A stretch of DNA of 46,247 nucleotides from CAZVGZ01 sp964627605 (GTDB lineage Bacteria > Latescibacterota > MWCZ01 > CAZVGZ01), in the NCBI GenBank assembly GCA_964627605.1, contig CAZVGZ010000029.1, positions 1-46,247 of the forward strand. The letters run 5' to 3'. The notes beneath the pieces are model-generated. The model saw nothing but the letters and a program-made list of their open reading frames with translations, had not been told where the DNA came from and made no database searches. Made by a program: the position numbers and the translations under genes. Positions 25,398 through 35,604 of the stretch are shown here, in pieces. Positions within the stretch are counted from its first letter, which is position 1. Every line of letters starts with the position of its first letter.

Positions 25398-26399
25398 ATG
25401 TCATTGCTAAAACAAATTCGAACTCGCGCTTCTGCGGTTCGAGGCACAGTCGCGCTTTCAGAGGGTGAGGATCCGCGGGTCGTGGAGGCGGCAGCCACCC
25501 TCTGCGAAGATGGAATTGCGCAGGTAGTGCTCGTCGGCGCAAGGTCTAAAATCGAACCGCTGGCAGATACCGCCAGACTGCAACTAGGCGACGAGGGAGT
25601 GTCGATACGCGACCCATCCGACGACCCCGAGATGGAATCGTTTGCCGAAATCTTCCACAGAAAGCGCCAACACAAAGGGGTTACACCGGAAATGGCCACC
25701 GCCGCCGTTGCCGATCCGCTGACCTTCGCTGCGATGATGGTACACACAGATGCAGCAAACACCACAATCGGAGGCGCGGTTCATACTACAGCTGACGTTG
25801 TCCGGTCTGCCCTCTGGGTGATCGGTACCGCTCCTGGCATCAAGATTGTGTCCGGGGCGTTCGTGATGGTGGTTCCCAACTACGCAGATACCGGTGTTGA
25901 GCGCGCTTTCATTTTCGCAGATTGTGGGGTGGTACCACATCCAACCGCAGAACAACTCGCTTCCATCGCTGTCGCAGGCGCTTCGACCTGCCGATCGCTG
26001 CTCGGCGAAGAACCAAAGGTGGCGATGCTGTCGTTTTCGACTAAAGGCTCAGCCGCATCGCCTGGAGTGGACCTTGTTGTAAAAGCGACAGAACTCGCCC
26101 GTAATCAGGCTCCAGATTTAGCGATAGACGGCGAACTACAACTTGACGCAGCGATAGTACCCCAGATTGCGGACAAAAAAGCTCCAGGAAGCAACGTAAC
26201 CGGATCGGCAAATGTCCTTATTTTTCCCGACCTCAACGCTGGCAACATCGGATACAAACTCGTTCAACGGCTCGCAAACGCTCACGCGATAGGACCGATT
26301 CTTCAAGGGTTGGCGGCGCCAGCACATGATCTTTCACGGGGATGCAGTTCCGAAGACATCGTAAATATGTCGAGTGTCGGATTATGCATGTCAGCGTGA
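25398..26399 (+). CDS. pta: Phosphate acetyltransferase
   Basis: 333 residues, the size of the short Pta/PTB class. Seen: LSEGEDPRVVEAA, DPLTFAAMMVHTDAANTTIGGAVHTTADVVRSAL in successive blocks, MLSFSTKGSA, GELQLDAAIVP, GSANVLIFPDLNAGNIGYKL. It interconverts acetyl-CoA and acetyl phosphate in the cytosol. The isoform choice between phosphate acetyl- and butyryl-transferase is settled mainly by GSANVLIFPDLNAGNI, typical of Pta. No ackA is adjacent, so the partner must lie elsewhere. It follows coaD by 84 bases on the same strand. Confidence 0.92.
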   Translation: MSLLKQIRTRASAVRGTVALSEGEDPRVVEAAATLCEDGIAQVVLVGARSKIEPLADTARLQLGDEGVSIRDPSDDPEMESFAEIFHRKRQHKGVTPEMATAAVADPLTFAAMMVHTDAANTTIGGAVHTTADVVRSALWVIGTAPGIKIVSGAFVMVVPNYADTGVERAFIFADCGVVPHPTAEQLASIAVAGASTCRSLLGEEPKVAMLSFSTKGSAASPGVDLVVKATELARNQAPDLAIDGELQLDAAIVPQIADKKAPGSNVTGSANVLIFPDLNAGNIGYKLVQRLANAHAIGPILQGLAAPAHDLSRGCSSEDIVNMSSVGLCMSA

Positions 26400-26532
26400 C
26401 GCAGATCACAATTTGGGCTGGGTAATAGTGCGCAGTCGGGCACTAAGCATCCGATTGACACTGTGACCCAGAACACAATCAACTATATACAACATCATTA
26501 TTTATAATAATTTAGCGCTATTCTCACCAGCC

Positions 26533-26548
26533 TGGCACGCTCTTTGAT
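26533..26548 (+). promoter_or_regulatory. Sigma-54-like element upstream of icd
   Basis: TGGCACG (26533-26539), four bases, then TTGAT (26544-26548). This equals the -24/-12 consensus TGGCACG-N4-TTGCW except that the usually essential C of the -12 GC is A. It lies 76 bases before the icd ATG. An AT-rich TATAAT at 26503-26508 upstream could instead be a sigma-70 -10 element, with no good -35 partner. Confidence 0.25.
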
Positions 26549-26623
26549 AGTGTTGCAGGCAGCGGCGAGGGGTTGTCGAAACGAAACAGCTCGGTCACCG
26601 CGTAAACAGAAAGCACAGGAACC

Positions 26624-27835
<1,212 letters not shown>

Positions 27836-27917
27836 GCGGCGGGTTTCTACCGCCGAAAACGTCTCTTGCGTTCGTTCTGAAGCCAAAAGTGATGTTGATG
27901 AAATGGAGGATGCCAAC

Positions 27918-28769
27918 ATGGCCAAGGAACGGACGAACGAGACGGACACTGTGGTAACCGAGCCATCACTACAGCAGTATCTAGCCGATATACGCAGCAT
28001 TCCACTTCTCTCTCGCGAAGAGGAAGTAGAACTTGCAAAGCGGATACGGACTGGCGATGCGCAGGCTCGTGAGAAGCTGGTCTCATCAAACCTCAGATTT
28101 GTGGTGAGCGTCGCAAAACATTACCAGCACCAGGGTTTGGCGCTCACCGATCTGATCGCTGAAGGCAATGTCGGCCTGCTCAAGGCCGCGCAGCGCTTCG
28201 ACGAGACCCGTGGATTCAAGTTTATATCCTACGCGGTCTGGTGGATTCGCCAGGCGCTCTCGCAACAGACACGTCCGCTGCGTCTGCCGACCAGCCGTCT
28301 GAGCCAGGTGCTCAAGCTCGAAAAAGCCAGCGAACGGCTTGAGCAAAAACGACTCGGATCAGTGACTTTGGGCGAGGTCTCGGATAGTCTCGATGAAAAC
28401 GTCAGGTCTTTGGAGCAGACGTTGGCGATGGTACCCAGAGGAAACTCCCTCGACGCGGTTGCTGGTGATAAAGAGGGCAGGCTACTGGACGTTCTGCCTG
28501 ACACCTCTGCAGCCCCCACCGACGAGAACCTGTACGACACCGCGTGTCACGACGAGATTGAAGACGCTTTGGGCGTGCTTGACGAACGCGAGCGCCGCAT
28601 TATGGTCCTCTTCTTTGGTCTCTACGGTCACACCCGCCACACTCTTGAGCAGATCGGCGTGGAGTTTAAGTTGACCCGCGAGCGCGTGCGACAGCTCAAA
28701 GATCGTGGCCTCCGCAAACTCAGATCGTTCAAACGCAGCAGCGTACTTCGGGAGTACCTAACGGTCTAG
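27918..28769 (+). CDS. RpoD-family (group 2-type) sigma factor
   Basis: 283 residues, short because region 1.1 and the long non-conserved region of housekeeping RpoD are missing. Seen: region 1.2 SLQQYLADIRSIPLLSREEEVELAKRI, region 2 NLRFVVSVAKHYQHQGLALTDLIAEGN and GFKFISYAVWWIRQAL, region 3, and region 4 HTLEQIGVEFKLTRERVRQLKDRGLRKL, given here in pieces of the run. GGAGG at 27905-27909 sits 8 bases before the ATG at 27918, so I prefer it to the ATG at 27903. It could be the lineage's principal sigma factor or a stress-type RpoS-like one; the size alone does not decide. Confidence 0.9.
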   Translation: MAKERTNETDTVVTEPSLQQYLADIRSIPLLSREEEVELAKRIRTGDAQAREKLVSSNLRFVVSVAKHYQHQGLALTDLIAEGNVGLLKAAQRFDETRGFKFISYAVWWIRQALSQQTRPLRLPTSRLSQVLKLEKASERLEQKRLGSVTLGEVSDSLDENVRSLEQTLAMVPRGNSLDAVAGDKEGRLLDVLPDTSAAPTDENLYDTACHDEIEDALGVLDERERRIMVLFFGLYGHTRHTLEQIGVEFKLTRERVRQLKDRGLRKLRSFKRSSVLREYLTV

Positions 28770-28889
28770 GACGCTGAACTGAAAAGTGGGCTGTGCGGCG
28801 GTCCGATTACCTAGTGCGGGGCACTCAAAACGTCGATCGGCGCTTTTGAGCAAAGGCTTTCCTTCATGTGCCAGGGGGTGGGCGATGAA

Positions 28890-28899
28890 GGGGGGGGGG
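28890..28899. repeat. G10 homopolymer in an intergenic gap
   Basis: Ten consecutive G residues lie in the 200-base gap between the sigma-factor gene and the convergent deacetylase gene. No reading frame or promoter depends on it. Confidence 0.85.
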
Positions 28900-28968
28900 A
28901 TAGCCTTCGCTCATTCTGTTGCGCTCAGGCGATCTATTCGATGCTTGATTGATTACCTTGAAACACGA

Positions 28969-29943
28969 CTATCCGCCGATCCGCAACTGCCGCTGACTGC
29001 TTACGTCAACATCCACAACCGCTCGTCCGCCTTTGGACACAACATCTACCACCTTACCGTCTACGGTCACTGTCGTTTCGTTGTTTGGAAGGGACAGTGT
29101 CACAGTACGGCGAATGACCTCGTCTGGCAGGTTTTCTGCCTGAATTGAGAACGATTTGTCGGCGTTTTGGGTGATTTTGGTGTGTTGGGCGACGAGGCGA
29201 TAGTCAACCACCTCTTCAGGCAACGCAAGCCAAACATCATCGCCGCCTTCCCCCACCACTAGCTCTATCCGATCCCGGAGTTCAGACTCCGAACAGTCCT
29301 TGTTGATGTGCACAGCTTTTTCTAGCGGGCAGTGGCAGTAGTCGATGATCCAGCCGTTTCGGTGTCGAGCGTTCTGAATATTGCGGTAGGGGTCGAATTC
29401 AGAAAAGAACGGGCCATATCCTTGCGTGTGCAGGAAAGTGCGGTTCAGCCACAACGGGGTCGGCGATTCGGGTAGATTAAGGGCGTCGGTAATCCCCATC
29501 GCCCCCAGATAGCCATATCGCCCACACGCTGCCAAAGCTTCTGGATTCATGTTCTCATTCGAACCAGGGGCACAATATATAGTAACATGCTGCCCACAAG
29601 CGTCTTCAAGCACCGTCTTGGCGTGCCCCAACTCCAAATCGGCGGTGTCGGCGTTGACCGTAAAATGGGTGTACGAATGATTCCCTACACCCCATCCGCA
29701 CCCCACCATCTCGCGTAATTCCTCCGCACTCATGTGGTGAAACCCGTTGTAGCTGGATTGACCGATCCGCCTCACCGCACCAATATGCCCAACCACCACC
29801 TCTACATGCCCAGGCACTGCATGCTCCTCCAAGATCGGAACAGCGAACCGATGTAGCTCGGACAACGCTTCGTCGAAAGTGATCGAGTACACCCAGGTTT
29901 TGCCGCCACGCCAACTACATATCTCTGGAGTAACGCTGGCCAT
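28969..29943 (-). CDS. Polysaccharide deacetylase (NodB-homology) family protein
   Basis: 324 residues. Seen: YSITFDEAL near residue 20, the TFDD motif with the second Asp changed to Glu, and NHSYTHF with the H-x3-H zinc pair. Later YCAPGSNE resembles the RxPY/RPP region of CE4 enzymes. The C-terminal part ends with a small beta domain (TVTVDGKVVDVV). The family removes N-acetyl or O-acetyl groups from polysaccharide. AAGGAG before the ATG at 29943 decides the start. It follows the DegT aminotransferase by 38 bases, so both may act on the same surface amino-sugar glycan. No signal peptide is visible. Confidence 0.82.
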   Translation of the reverse strand: MASVTPEICSWRGGKTWVYSITFDEALSELHRFAVPILEEHAVPGHVEVVVGHIGAVRRIGQSSYNGFHHMSAEELREMVGCGWGVGNHSYTHFTVNADTADLELGHAKTVLEDACGQHVTIYCAPGSNENMNPEALAACGRYGYLGAMGITDALNLPESPTPLWLNRTFLHTQGYGPFFSEFDPYRNIQNARHRNGWIIDYCHCPLEKAVHINKDCSESELRDRIELVVGEGGDDVWLALPEEVVDYRLVAQHTKITQNADKSFSIQAENLPDEVIRRTVTLSLPNNETTVTVDGKVVDVVSKGGRAVVDVDVSSQRQLRIGG

Positions 29944-29981
29944 GATTTCTCCTTGCATCTCTTGTAGCAGGTTTGCCAAGT

Positions 29982-31229
29982 CTACAACCGGTTTCGATCT
30001 GCGACGGAACTGATAATGTCCGCCACCTGCTGACAATGCTCTGGTTCATACCGGTCGCAAAAAGAGGTCCACCGTATGAAAGTCTCCAAGAACGTCTGAG
30101 CTTGAGGGCATGAATCGCCAGAGTAGGTATACCCCCTGGACGCAGGCGGCGTAGAGAACGGATAGATCTTGCTCTGTGCCGCTTCTTGAAGAAATGTGAG
30201 AGCCGCAGGCATGAGATAGTAACGCCCCGTCCCGACACCGGAGAGCCCGCCCTGTGAACACTGCGCGGCGAACTCGTCAGTCGTGCATGAGAACATGGTG
30301 GGGTCGATGCTGAAACCGGCCATCCAACACGAGTACACATCCACATAATCAGGTATTGGCAGCGGGATAATCCCGGGAATCTGAGACAAAAGCTGTGTTA
30401 TGCGTCGGATCATCAGGTCGCGACGCTCGACCTGTGGGCGGATTATCTCCAACTGTCCCAAGCAGATCGCAGCGGTCAGGTGTGGCATACGGTAGGCGTA
30501 CCCCAAGTCTGTGTGAAGTCGCCCGAACGGCGGGTCCATTACCGCACCACGGCTATGACCGATGAACCGTGCCCGTTCTGCGAGTTCGTCGCTGTCAGTA
30601 ACTATGCACCCGCCAACGTCTGAGCCCATTGTCTTCTCACTGTCGAACGAAAAAGCCGCAGCATCGCCCAAAGAGCCAGCCACCCGTCCTTTATACTGAC
30701 TAAAAACCGCCTGACAGGAATCTTCGTAAACAACAAGCCCGCGGTTTCTGGCCAACTCGACGATTGGGTCCATATCGCACACTAGACCCGTCTTGTGAAC
30801 GCAAAGAACCGCCCTGGTGCGATCTGTAATGCACGGTTCTACTGTTTCTGCCGAGATGTTGAGGGTGGATTCGGCGGTGTCGGCGAACACCGGGATGTAG
30901 TGCTCTGATATCAGCCCTTGTAGGGTGCCGTAGTCGGTGATTGGGCTGACGATAATCTCGTCTCCAGGCTCGAATCCAAAAGCCGACGCAAGGACCGCAA
31001 GAGCCGGGGTGCAGCCAGGCGTTGCGATGCAGTGTTTGACCCCAAGCTCCGTTGTAAATGCGGTTTCGAACCGGCCGATCATGTCGGTCAGCAGTCCAGC
31101 TTCAATCACTTCATTTACGTACTTCGCACAGTTTGGACCCATCGTGCGTGGGAACGGGTTGGGCAGTTCGCCGGCAAACTCTTTCGCAGCATCGGCACCG
31201 TATTTGGCACGCTCTCGTCCTTCGGTCAT
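29982..31229 (-). CDS. DegT/DnrJ/EryC1-family PLP aminotransferase
   Basis: 415 residues. Seen: TPGCTPALAVLASAFGFEPGDEIIVSP, the usual opening of the family, here in adjoining pieces; EDSCQAVFSQYKGR (the PLP-contacting Asp and Gln); and AAFSFDSEKTMGSDVGG, with the PLP-binding Lys. These enzymes transaminate keto-sugars for surface glycans or antibiotics. GAGGTG stands upstream of the ATG at 31229. It lies 68 bases downstream of the selenocysteine tRNA on the same strand but is not SelA. It is upstream of the deacetylase, so the tRNA, this gene and the deacetylase may be one transcript. Confidence 0.9.
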   Translation of the reverse strand: MTEGRERAKYGADAAKEFAGELPNPFPRTMGPNCAKYVNEVIEAGLLTDMIGRFETAFTTELGVKHCIATPGCTPALAVLASAFGFEPGDEIIVSPITDYGTLQGLISEHYIPVFADTAESTLNISAETVEPCITDRTRAVLCVHKTGLVCDMDPIVELARNRGLVVYEDSCQAVFSQYKGRVAGSLGDAAAFSFDSEKTMGSDVGGCIVTDSDELAERARFIGHSRGAVMDPPFGRLHTDLGYAYRMPHLTAAICLGQLEIIRPQVERRDLMIRRITQLLSQIPGIIPLPIPDYVDVYSCWMAGFSIDPTMFSCTTDEFAAQCSQGGLSGVGTGRYYLMPAALTFLQEAAQSKIYPFSTPPASRGYTYSGDSCPQAQTFLETFIRWTSFCDRYEPEHCQQVADIISSVADRNRL

Positions 31230-31297
31230 CGGAAAAAACACCTCAATCTGTTGGTAAGTGCCCGATCGGTGAGTCGGCCAAAGAGCTGTTGGAGATT

Positions 31298-31398
31298 TGG
31301 CGGGAGTGTGTGGGAATCGAACCCACCCGGGACACGGCATGCGTGCCCCGCATACGGTTTTGAAGACCGCGAGACCCACCAGGCGCCCATCCACTCCC
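31298..31398 (-). tRNA. selC: Selenocysteine tRNA (anticodon UCA), CCA encoded
   Basis: 101 bases on the minus strand from 31398 to 31298. The acceptor stem GGGAGTG pairs with CACTCCC, followed by a G discriminator and an encoded CCA. An eighth acceptor position is G opposite A, a mismatch. The anticodon stem GCGGT/ACCGT carries loop CTTCAAA, anticodon TCA, which reads UGA. The variable arm is long: CGGGGCACG pairs with CGTGTCCCG around a short loop. The T-arm is GTGGG-TTCGATT-CCCAC. This long-arm, 8/5 layout with a UCA anticodon is diagnostic of tRNA-Sec. D-arm pairing is imperfect by eye. No selA, selB or selD lies in the window. Confidence 0.93.
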
Positions 31399-31470
31399 TA
31401 TGAATCTAAAGATTGTCAGCCACAATTTAAACTAACGCCACCACGCATTGGGTACACCCTTCGCCAATTC

Positions 31471-31499
31471 TTGACCGATCATACTCGCGGGCATAGTTT
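31471..31499 (+). promoter_or_regulatory. Sigma-70-type promoter candidate for the ferritin-like gene
   Basis: TTGACC (31471-31476), 17-base spacer, TAGTTT (31494-31499), 71 bases before the GTG at 31570. The -35 is good and the -10 is weak. Confidence 0.4.
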
Positions 31500-31569
31500 C
31501 ATAGCGCGCCGCCGGATAACAAGATAACGTCAAACAACTGTGTTGCACCCTAGAGAGAACGGTGATCCC

Positions 31570-32022
31570 GTGGAACAAGACAAAATACTTGAGCGGCTTA
31601 ACCGTGAAGTTGCCAGAGAACTTATCACCATGATGAGGTACCTGTTGCAGTCCTTGATGGTGTTTGGGTTCCAGAGAGGCGCGGCGGTGAGCTTCCTTAG
31701 GGAGCAGGTTGAAGAGTCGATGCAACATGCGATCCGATTGGGCGAGAAACTTGTGGCGCTTGGTGGCACTCCGAGCATAAAATTCTCCGAGGTGTACGAA
31801 CCAAAACCTGTTCCGCTTGAAGAGCTCCTTCACGAGGCTCTCGAAGCTGAACAGGAGGGCCTCGACGACCTGATGGAGTTTCACAGTTGGCTCGACGCGG
31901 ACAATGACATCCCCCTCAAACACCTGATCGAGGGGATCATATCTGAAGAGGCCAAACAGGTCGATGAGATTCAGAAATATCTCAAACAGGTCGATGGCAA
32001 AGAGGGCTTGATGTTGGAGTAG
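31570..32022 (+). CDS. Ferritin-like four-helix protein with altered diiron ligands
   Basis: 150 residues in four helices. The helix layout follows bacterioferritin/ferritin-like proteins: NREVARELITMMRYLLQS, EQVEESMQHAIRLGEKL, EALEAEQEGLDDLME, and EGIISEEAKQVDEIQKYL. In diiron ferritins helices 2 and 4 carry ExxH. Here the position three before His in helix 2 is Ser (ESMQH gives E at minus 4), and the helix-4 His is Gln (EAKQ). The iron centre may therefore be incomplete. The GTG at 31570 is the likely start; a GTG at 31540 is in frame. Confidence 0.78.
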   Translation: MEQDKILERLNREVARELITMMRYLLQSLMVFGFQRGAAVSFLREQVEESMQHAIRLGEKLVALGGTPSIKFSEVYEPKPVPLEELLHEALEAEQEGLDDLMEFHSWLDADNDIPLKHLIEGIISEEAKQVDEIQKYLKQVDGKEGLMLE

Positions 32023-32226
32023 AGCGCTGTTTCCAAGGCTGTCGAATCGAACAGGCCCAGGGCCGCCCAATACGTGAGCGAGCGCGTCGCGACGCTTTGC
32101 CACTTGAATATCGCCCATGACGCAATTCCTGATTTCAGTAGAACAGCAACGTATCCGCCCAACCATGCCGCAAAGTCGCCATCTCTTCTTTAGGTCGAAC
32201 ATTCAACCAGGCGCGCCAGATAGACC

Positions 32227-34108
32227 ATGACCGACGTACTTGTAGTAGGTGGCGGCCACGCTGGAGTTGAAGCCGCGTGTATCGCCGCTAAGATGGGATG
32301 CAGCGTCGCGATGATGACGATGGACAGCCGCGCTATCAGTCGCATGTCCTGCAACCCGGCGATAGGAGGCACCGCCAAAGGGCACCTGGTGCGCGAGATC
32401 GACGCCTTAGGCGGTGTCATGGCGCGTCTCATCGACGCTACCGGAATCCAGTTCAATATGCTCAACCGCTCTCGCGGACCGGCGGTCTGGTCGCCTAGGG
32501 CGCAGGCCGACCGGGCAGCATATGGGTCAGCGGCTTGCGACATCGTTAATCAACACCCTCGAATCGAGATCATTGAGGACACGACCCATTCCATCATCGC
32601 CAAAGACCGTCACGTTCAAGGGGTAGTCGGCGCAGGTGGCGCAGAGTACCGCAGCAGATCGGTGATCATCTGCGCAGGCACATTTATGCGTGGCCTGATG
32701 CACTCAGGCGAGACACAAACCCAAGGAGGCCGGACAGGCGAACAGGCGTCGGTGGGGCTGTCTGCGTCGCTCAAAGAGATCGGTTTGGAGCTGGGTCGCT
32801 TTAAGACCGGTACACCACCTCGTGTCGATGGCGACACGATCGACCGCAGCGTCATGCAGCGCCAGGATGGCGACGAACCCATTCCATTCTTTTCCTTTGA
32901 TCCACCAGACAGAGTATTGGAACAGGTGCCTTGCTGGTTAACCCAGACAACCCCAGCGACACACGACATACTCCGAGATAACCTCCACCTTTCACCACTA
33001 TTCAGTGGGCAGATTGAAGGGATCGGACCGCGCTACTGTCCGTCAGTAGAAGACAAAATCGTCCGCTTCGCCGACAAAGACAGTCACCAGGTTTTCATTG
33101 AGCCAGAAGGGCTNNNNNNNNNNCTATGTCAACGGCTTCTCCACAAGCATGCCACCGCAGGTACAGCTTGACGCCCTTCACACTATACCGGGCATGGAAT
33201 CGGCGGTGATGACGCGGGCAGGATACGCCGTCGAATACGACTACGTGAACCCGATACAGCTTTCATCCAGACTTGAGGTATTGGGACTTGAAGGGCTCTA
33301 TCTCGCAGGCCAGGTGTGCGGCACATCAGGTTATGAGGAGGCCGCCGCGCAGGGGCTAATGGCGGGGATTAACGCAGCACGGACGTGCCAGGAGCTTGGT
33401 GGTGTGGTAATTGGACGGGATCAGGCATACATCGGTGTCATGATAGACGACCTCGTCACCAAGGGAGTCGATGAGCCTTATCGGTTGTTCACCAGCCGGG
33501 CCGAGCATCGGCTACTCCTGAGACAGGATAGCGCGGATTTGAGGCTGTGCGATGTCGCTCATAGTGTTGGAACGATAGACAGTACGACCTACCGTCGCCG
33601 CCGCGCCAAAAATGATGAGATCGACCGCGTGTCTGAGTTTCTCAACAGGTCAAACGTCACCCCTGAAAAAGCCAATCCAATTCTGCTTTCCCGTTCGACA
33701 ACGCCCATAGAGGAACCACGTAGAGCGGCTCAACTTCTACGCAGACCCGAAATCCGTCTAGCCGACCTGCTGCCCGCTGTTAAGGGGTTATCGACCATAG
33801 GTAATGAGGTGCTAACCCAGGTCGAAATCGAGATAAAGTACGAGGGGTATCTAGCCCGCGACCGACACCGGGCGGCAAAGCAGTCAACCCTGGAGAACCG
33901 ACTGATCCCCACCGAATTTGACTACTCGAATGTCACCGTTCTCTCAAACGAGTCGCGGCAGAAACTGTCTCATTCGCAGCCGCGGACGTTGGGCCAAGCA
34001 AGCCGCATACCTGGCGTTCGCCCAGCGGACATCTCCGCGCTAGCAGTGGTTCTGGAACGAGACCGTCGCTTTGCCACGCAGATAGACCCGGTCATTCATG
34101 ACAGCTAA
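32227..34108 (+). CDS. mnmG: tRNA uridine-5-carboxymethylaminomethyl modification enzyme (assembly gap inside)
   Basis: Full-length MnmG/GidA across a run of Ns. Before the gap: VVGGGHAGVEAA (FAD site), MSCNPAIGGTAKGHLVREID, TGTPPRVDGDTID, FIEPEGL. After it: YVNGFSTSMPPQVQ, GYAVEYDYVNP, CGTSGYEEAAAQG, FTSRAEHRLLLRQD. The protein family has five residues (T-S-N-E-x) between EPEGL and the next strand, so about 15 bases are missing and the frame is restored when the gap is filled. MnmG with MnmE modifies U34 of several tRNAs. It overlaps rsmG by 11 bases, the common gidA-gidB order. Confidence 0.93.
33114..33123. other. Assembly gap of ten Ns
   Basis: Ten Ns interrupt mnmG and make the two halves appear in different frames. 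Family comparison predicts about 15 missing bases, so this is a scaffolding gap rather than a mutation. Confidence 0.95.
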
Positions 34109-34754
34109 CATCGACGATCTTTTAGCGAGATTCAGTCCCCAGATCAGCGACGATGCGAAAGCCCAGTTGGAGAGTTTTGCGCGGTTGCTTACGGACTGGA
34201 ACATCAAAGTAAATCTGGTGAGCCGACGCGACATCGACCGTGTATGGGAACGGCATATTGTTGACAGCCTCTCGTGTCTGGAATTCCTGGATTTAAGCGG
34301 CTGCCGAGTGTTGGACCTGGGCACCGGCGGGGGGCTGCCAGGTATTCCGCTCAAAATCGTTGTCCCATCTATGGAGCTTGTGCTTGTAGATCACACCCGA
34401 AAGAAAATCCGTGCCGTCGATGCGATGCTTACCAAGCTGGGGTTGATGGAAGCCGAAGCCATTTGGGGTGACACATTAGAGATATCGCGCCAGGAAAAGC
34501 ACGCTAAGCAGTATGATGTGGTCGTCACGAGGGCGGTTGGAGGAGTGGAGCAGATTCTCCCAATCGCCGACAAACTACTGGCCCCCAAAGGCGTGGTCGT
34601 AATGTGGAGAACGCTGGACCACACCGACAAACTCCCTGCGAGGTTCCCGATGCAACGAGAGTTCGCCACCGGCCAGACACTCAGCGGCGAGCCTACAGGT
34701 CTGTTTTGTGTAGGGCGTATCGGTTCAGAGCGCCATCTCGCGGACCAAATCTAG
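34098..34754 (+). CDS. rsmG: 16S rRNA G527 N7-methyltransferase
   Basis: 218 residues. Seen: LTDWNIKVNLVSRRDIDRVWERHIVDSL, the typical GidB start, in consecutive blocks, and the SAM-binding VLDLGTGGGLPGIPL (about 71-85), then VDHTRKKIRAVDAM and VVTRAVGGVEQIL. It methylates G527 in the 530 loop of 16S rRNA. The ATG lies 11 bases inside the end of mnmG, so translation is coupled. Confidence 0.93.
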   Translation: MTANIDDLLARFSPQISDDAKAQLESFARLLTDWNIKVNLVSRRDIDRVWERHIVDSLSCLEFLDLSGCRVLDLGTGGGLPGIPLKIVVPSMELVLVDHTRKKIRAVDAMLTKLGLMEAEAIWGDTLEISRQEKHAKQYDVVVTRAVGGVEQILPIADKLLAPKGVVVMWRTLDHTDKLPARFPMQREFATGQTLSGEPTGLFCVGRIGSERHLADQI

Positions 34755-34835
34755 CCCGCCGATACTGGCTCAAACCCACGAATTTGCGTACATCTTGATT
34801 ATCACACTCGCCGAGATTATACAGGAAATCACCAA

Positions 34836-35582
34836 ATGCCATCAGCATTATCGCGCGACCAGGTCGAAAAGTTCCAAGCGACAGGGTATCTACCCTACCA
34901 CAAACTGCTTACCGACGACGAGATAAGTCAGTTGAGGGTGGAATGCGACCGAGCGTTCGAAGATGGTTGGCGATCGGGCGATCTGCGCATCCTCTCCACT
35001 AATAGCTGTGACATCAAGGCTCAACTCGATGCTCCAGAGCAGGTCTGGCAGATCATCCAGTTGAGTGAGCGGAGTTGCCATTTCCTCAAACTGCTCTATG
35101 ACACCCGCTTTCTAGACGTTGTTCAAGACCTGATCGGTCCCAACATAATGCTCTTTCACGACCAAGCGCTGTATAAACCTCCAAATTCGGGGGGCGAAGT
35201 GTTCGGGCATCAGGACAACGGCTACTGGCTGGCAAAACCGGCCAACCTTGTATCCTGTTGGCTGACTCTGGACGACGTTTCGGTAGAGAGCGGGGCGATG
35301 CAGTTTTTGCCAGGCAGCCATTTTGCGGAGCTAAATCACCAGCGTCCAGACATACTTTTGCAGGCTGAAGTGAGCAACGTTTCGGACACAGTCATCCTGG
35401 AGATCGGGGCAGCTGAGTGCTTATTTCACCACTGCTTGGCACCACACCGTACCGCACCCAATACGTCGGAACGGGACCGCCGGGCTATCGCCATTCACTA
35501 CATGCAACCAGGCACCCGGCGCGAGAATGGGGACGGCATCGCTGTCTCTTTCGAATCGCCTCTGGTGCGGATGGCTGTATAG
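34836..35582 (+). CDS. Phytanoyl-CoA dioxygenase (PhyH)-family Fe(II)/2-oxoglutarate oxygenase
   Basis: 248 residues. Starts LSRDQVEKFQATGYLPYHKLLT, the usual opening of this family, and has VFGHQDNGYW (His-x-Asp metal pair, about residues 126-128), LTLDDVSVESGAMQFLPGSH, and CLAPHRTAPN (third His and the 2-oxoglutarate-binding Arg nearby). The substrate cannot be named; the family hydroxylates many small molecules and is much expanded in several uncultured phyla. It lies between rsmG and pdxJ on the same strand. A second PhyH-like start remains in the decayed gene at 36417. Confidence 0.88.
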   Translation: MPSALSRDQVEKFQATGYLPYHKLLTDDEISQLRVECDRAFEDGWRSGDLRILSTNSCDIKAQLDAPEQVWQIIQLSERSCHFLKLLYDTRFLDVVQDLIGPNIMLFHDQALYKPPNSGGEVFGHQDNGYWLAKPANLVSCWLTLDDVSVESGAMQFLPGSHFAELNHQRPDILLQAEVSNVSDTVILEIGAAECLFHHCLAPHRTAPNTSERDRRAIAIHYMQPGTRRENGDGIAVSFESPLVRMAV

Positions 35583-35604
35583 TGAGAAGCGATGGGAGAT
35601 AGTA

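Noticed and set aside
31032..31403. Plus-strand protein frame across the tRNA-Sec and the start of degT
   Set aside because: The region is a structured tRNA and the 5' part of degT on the other strand.
31432..32202. 256-codon open frame antisense to the ferritin-like gene
   Set aside because: It is the mirror of a well-formed ferritin-like frame, has no motif, and its composition follows from the opposite strand.
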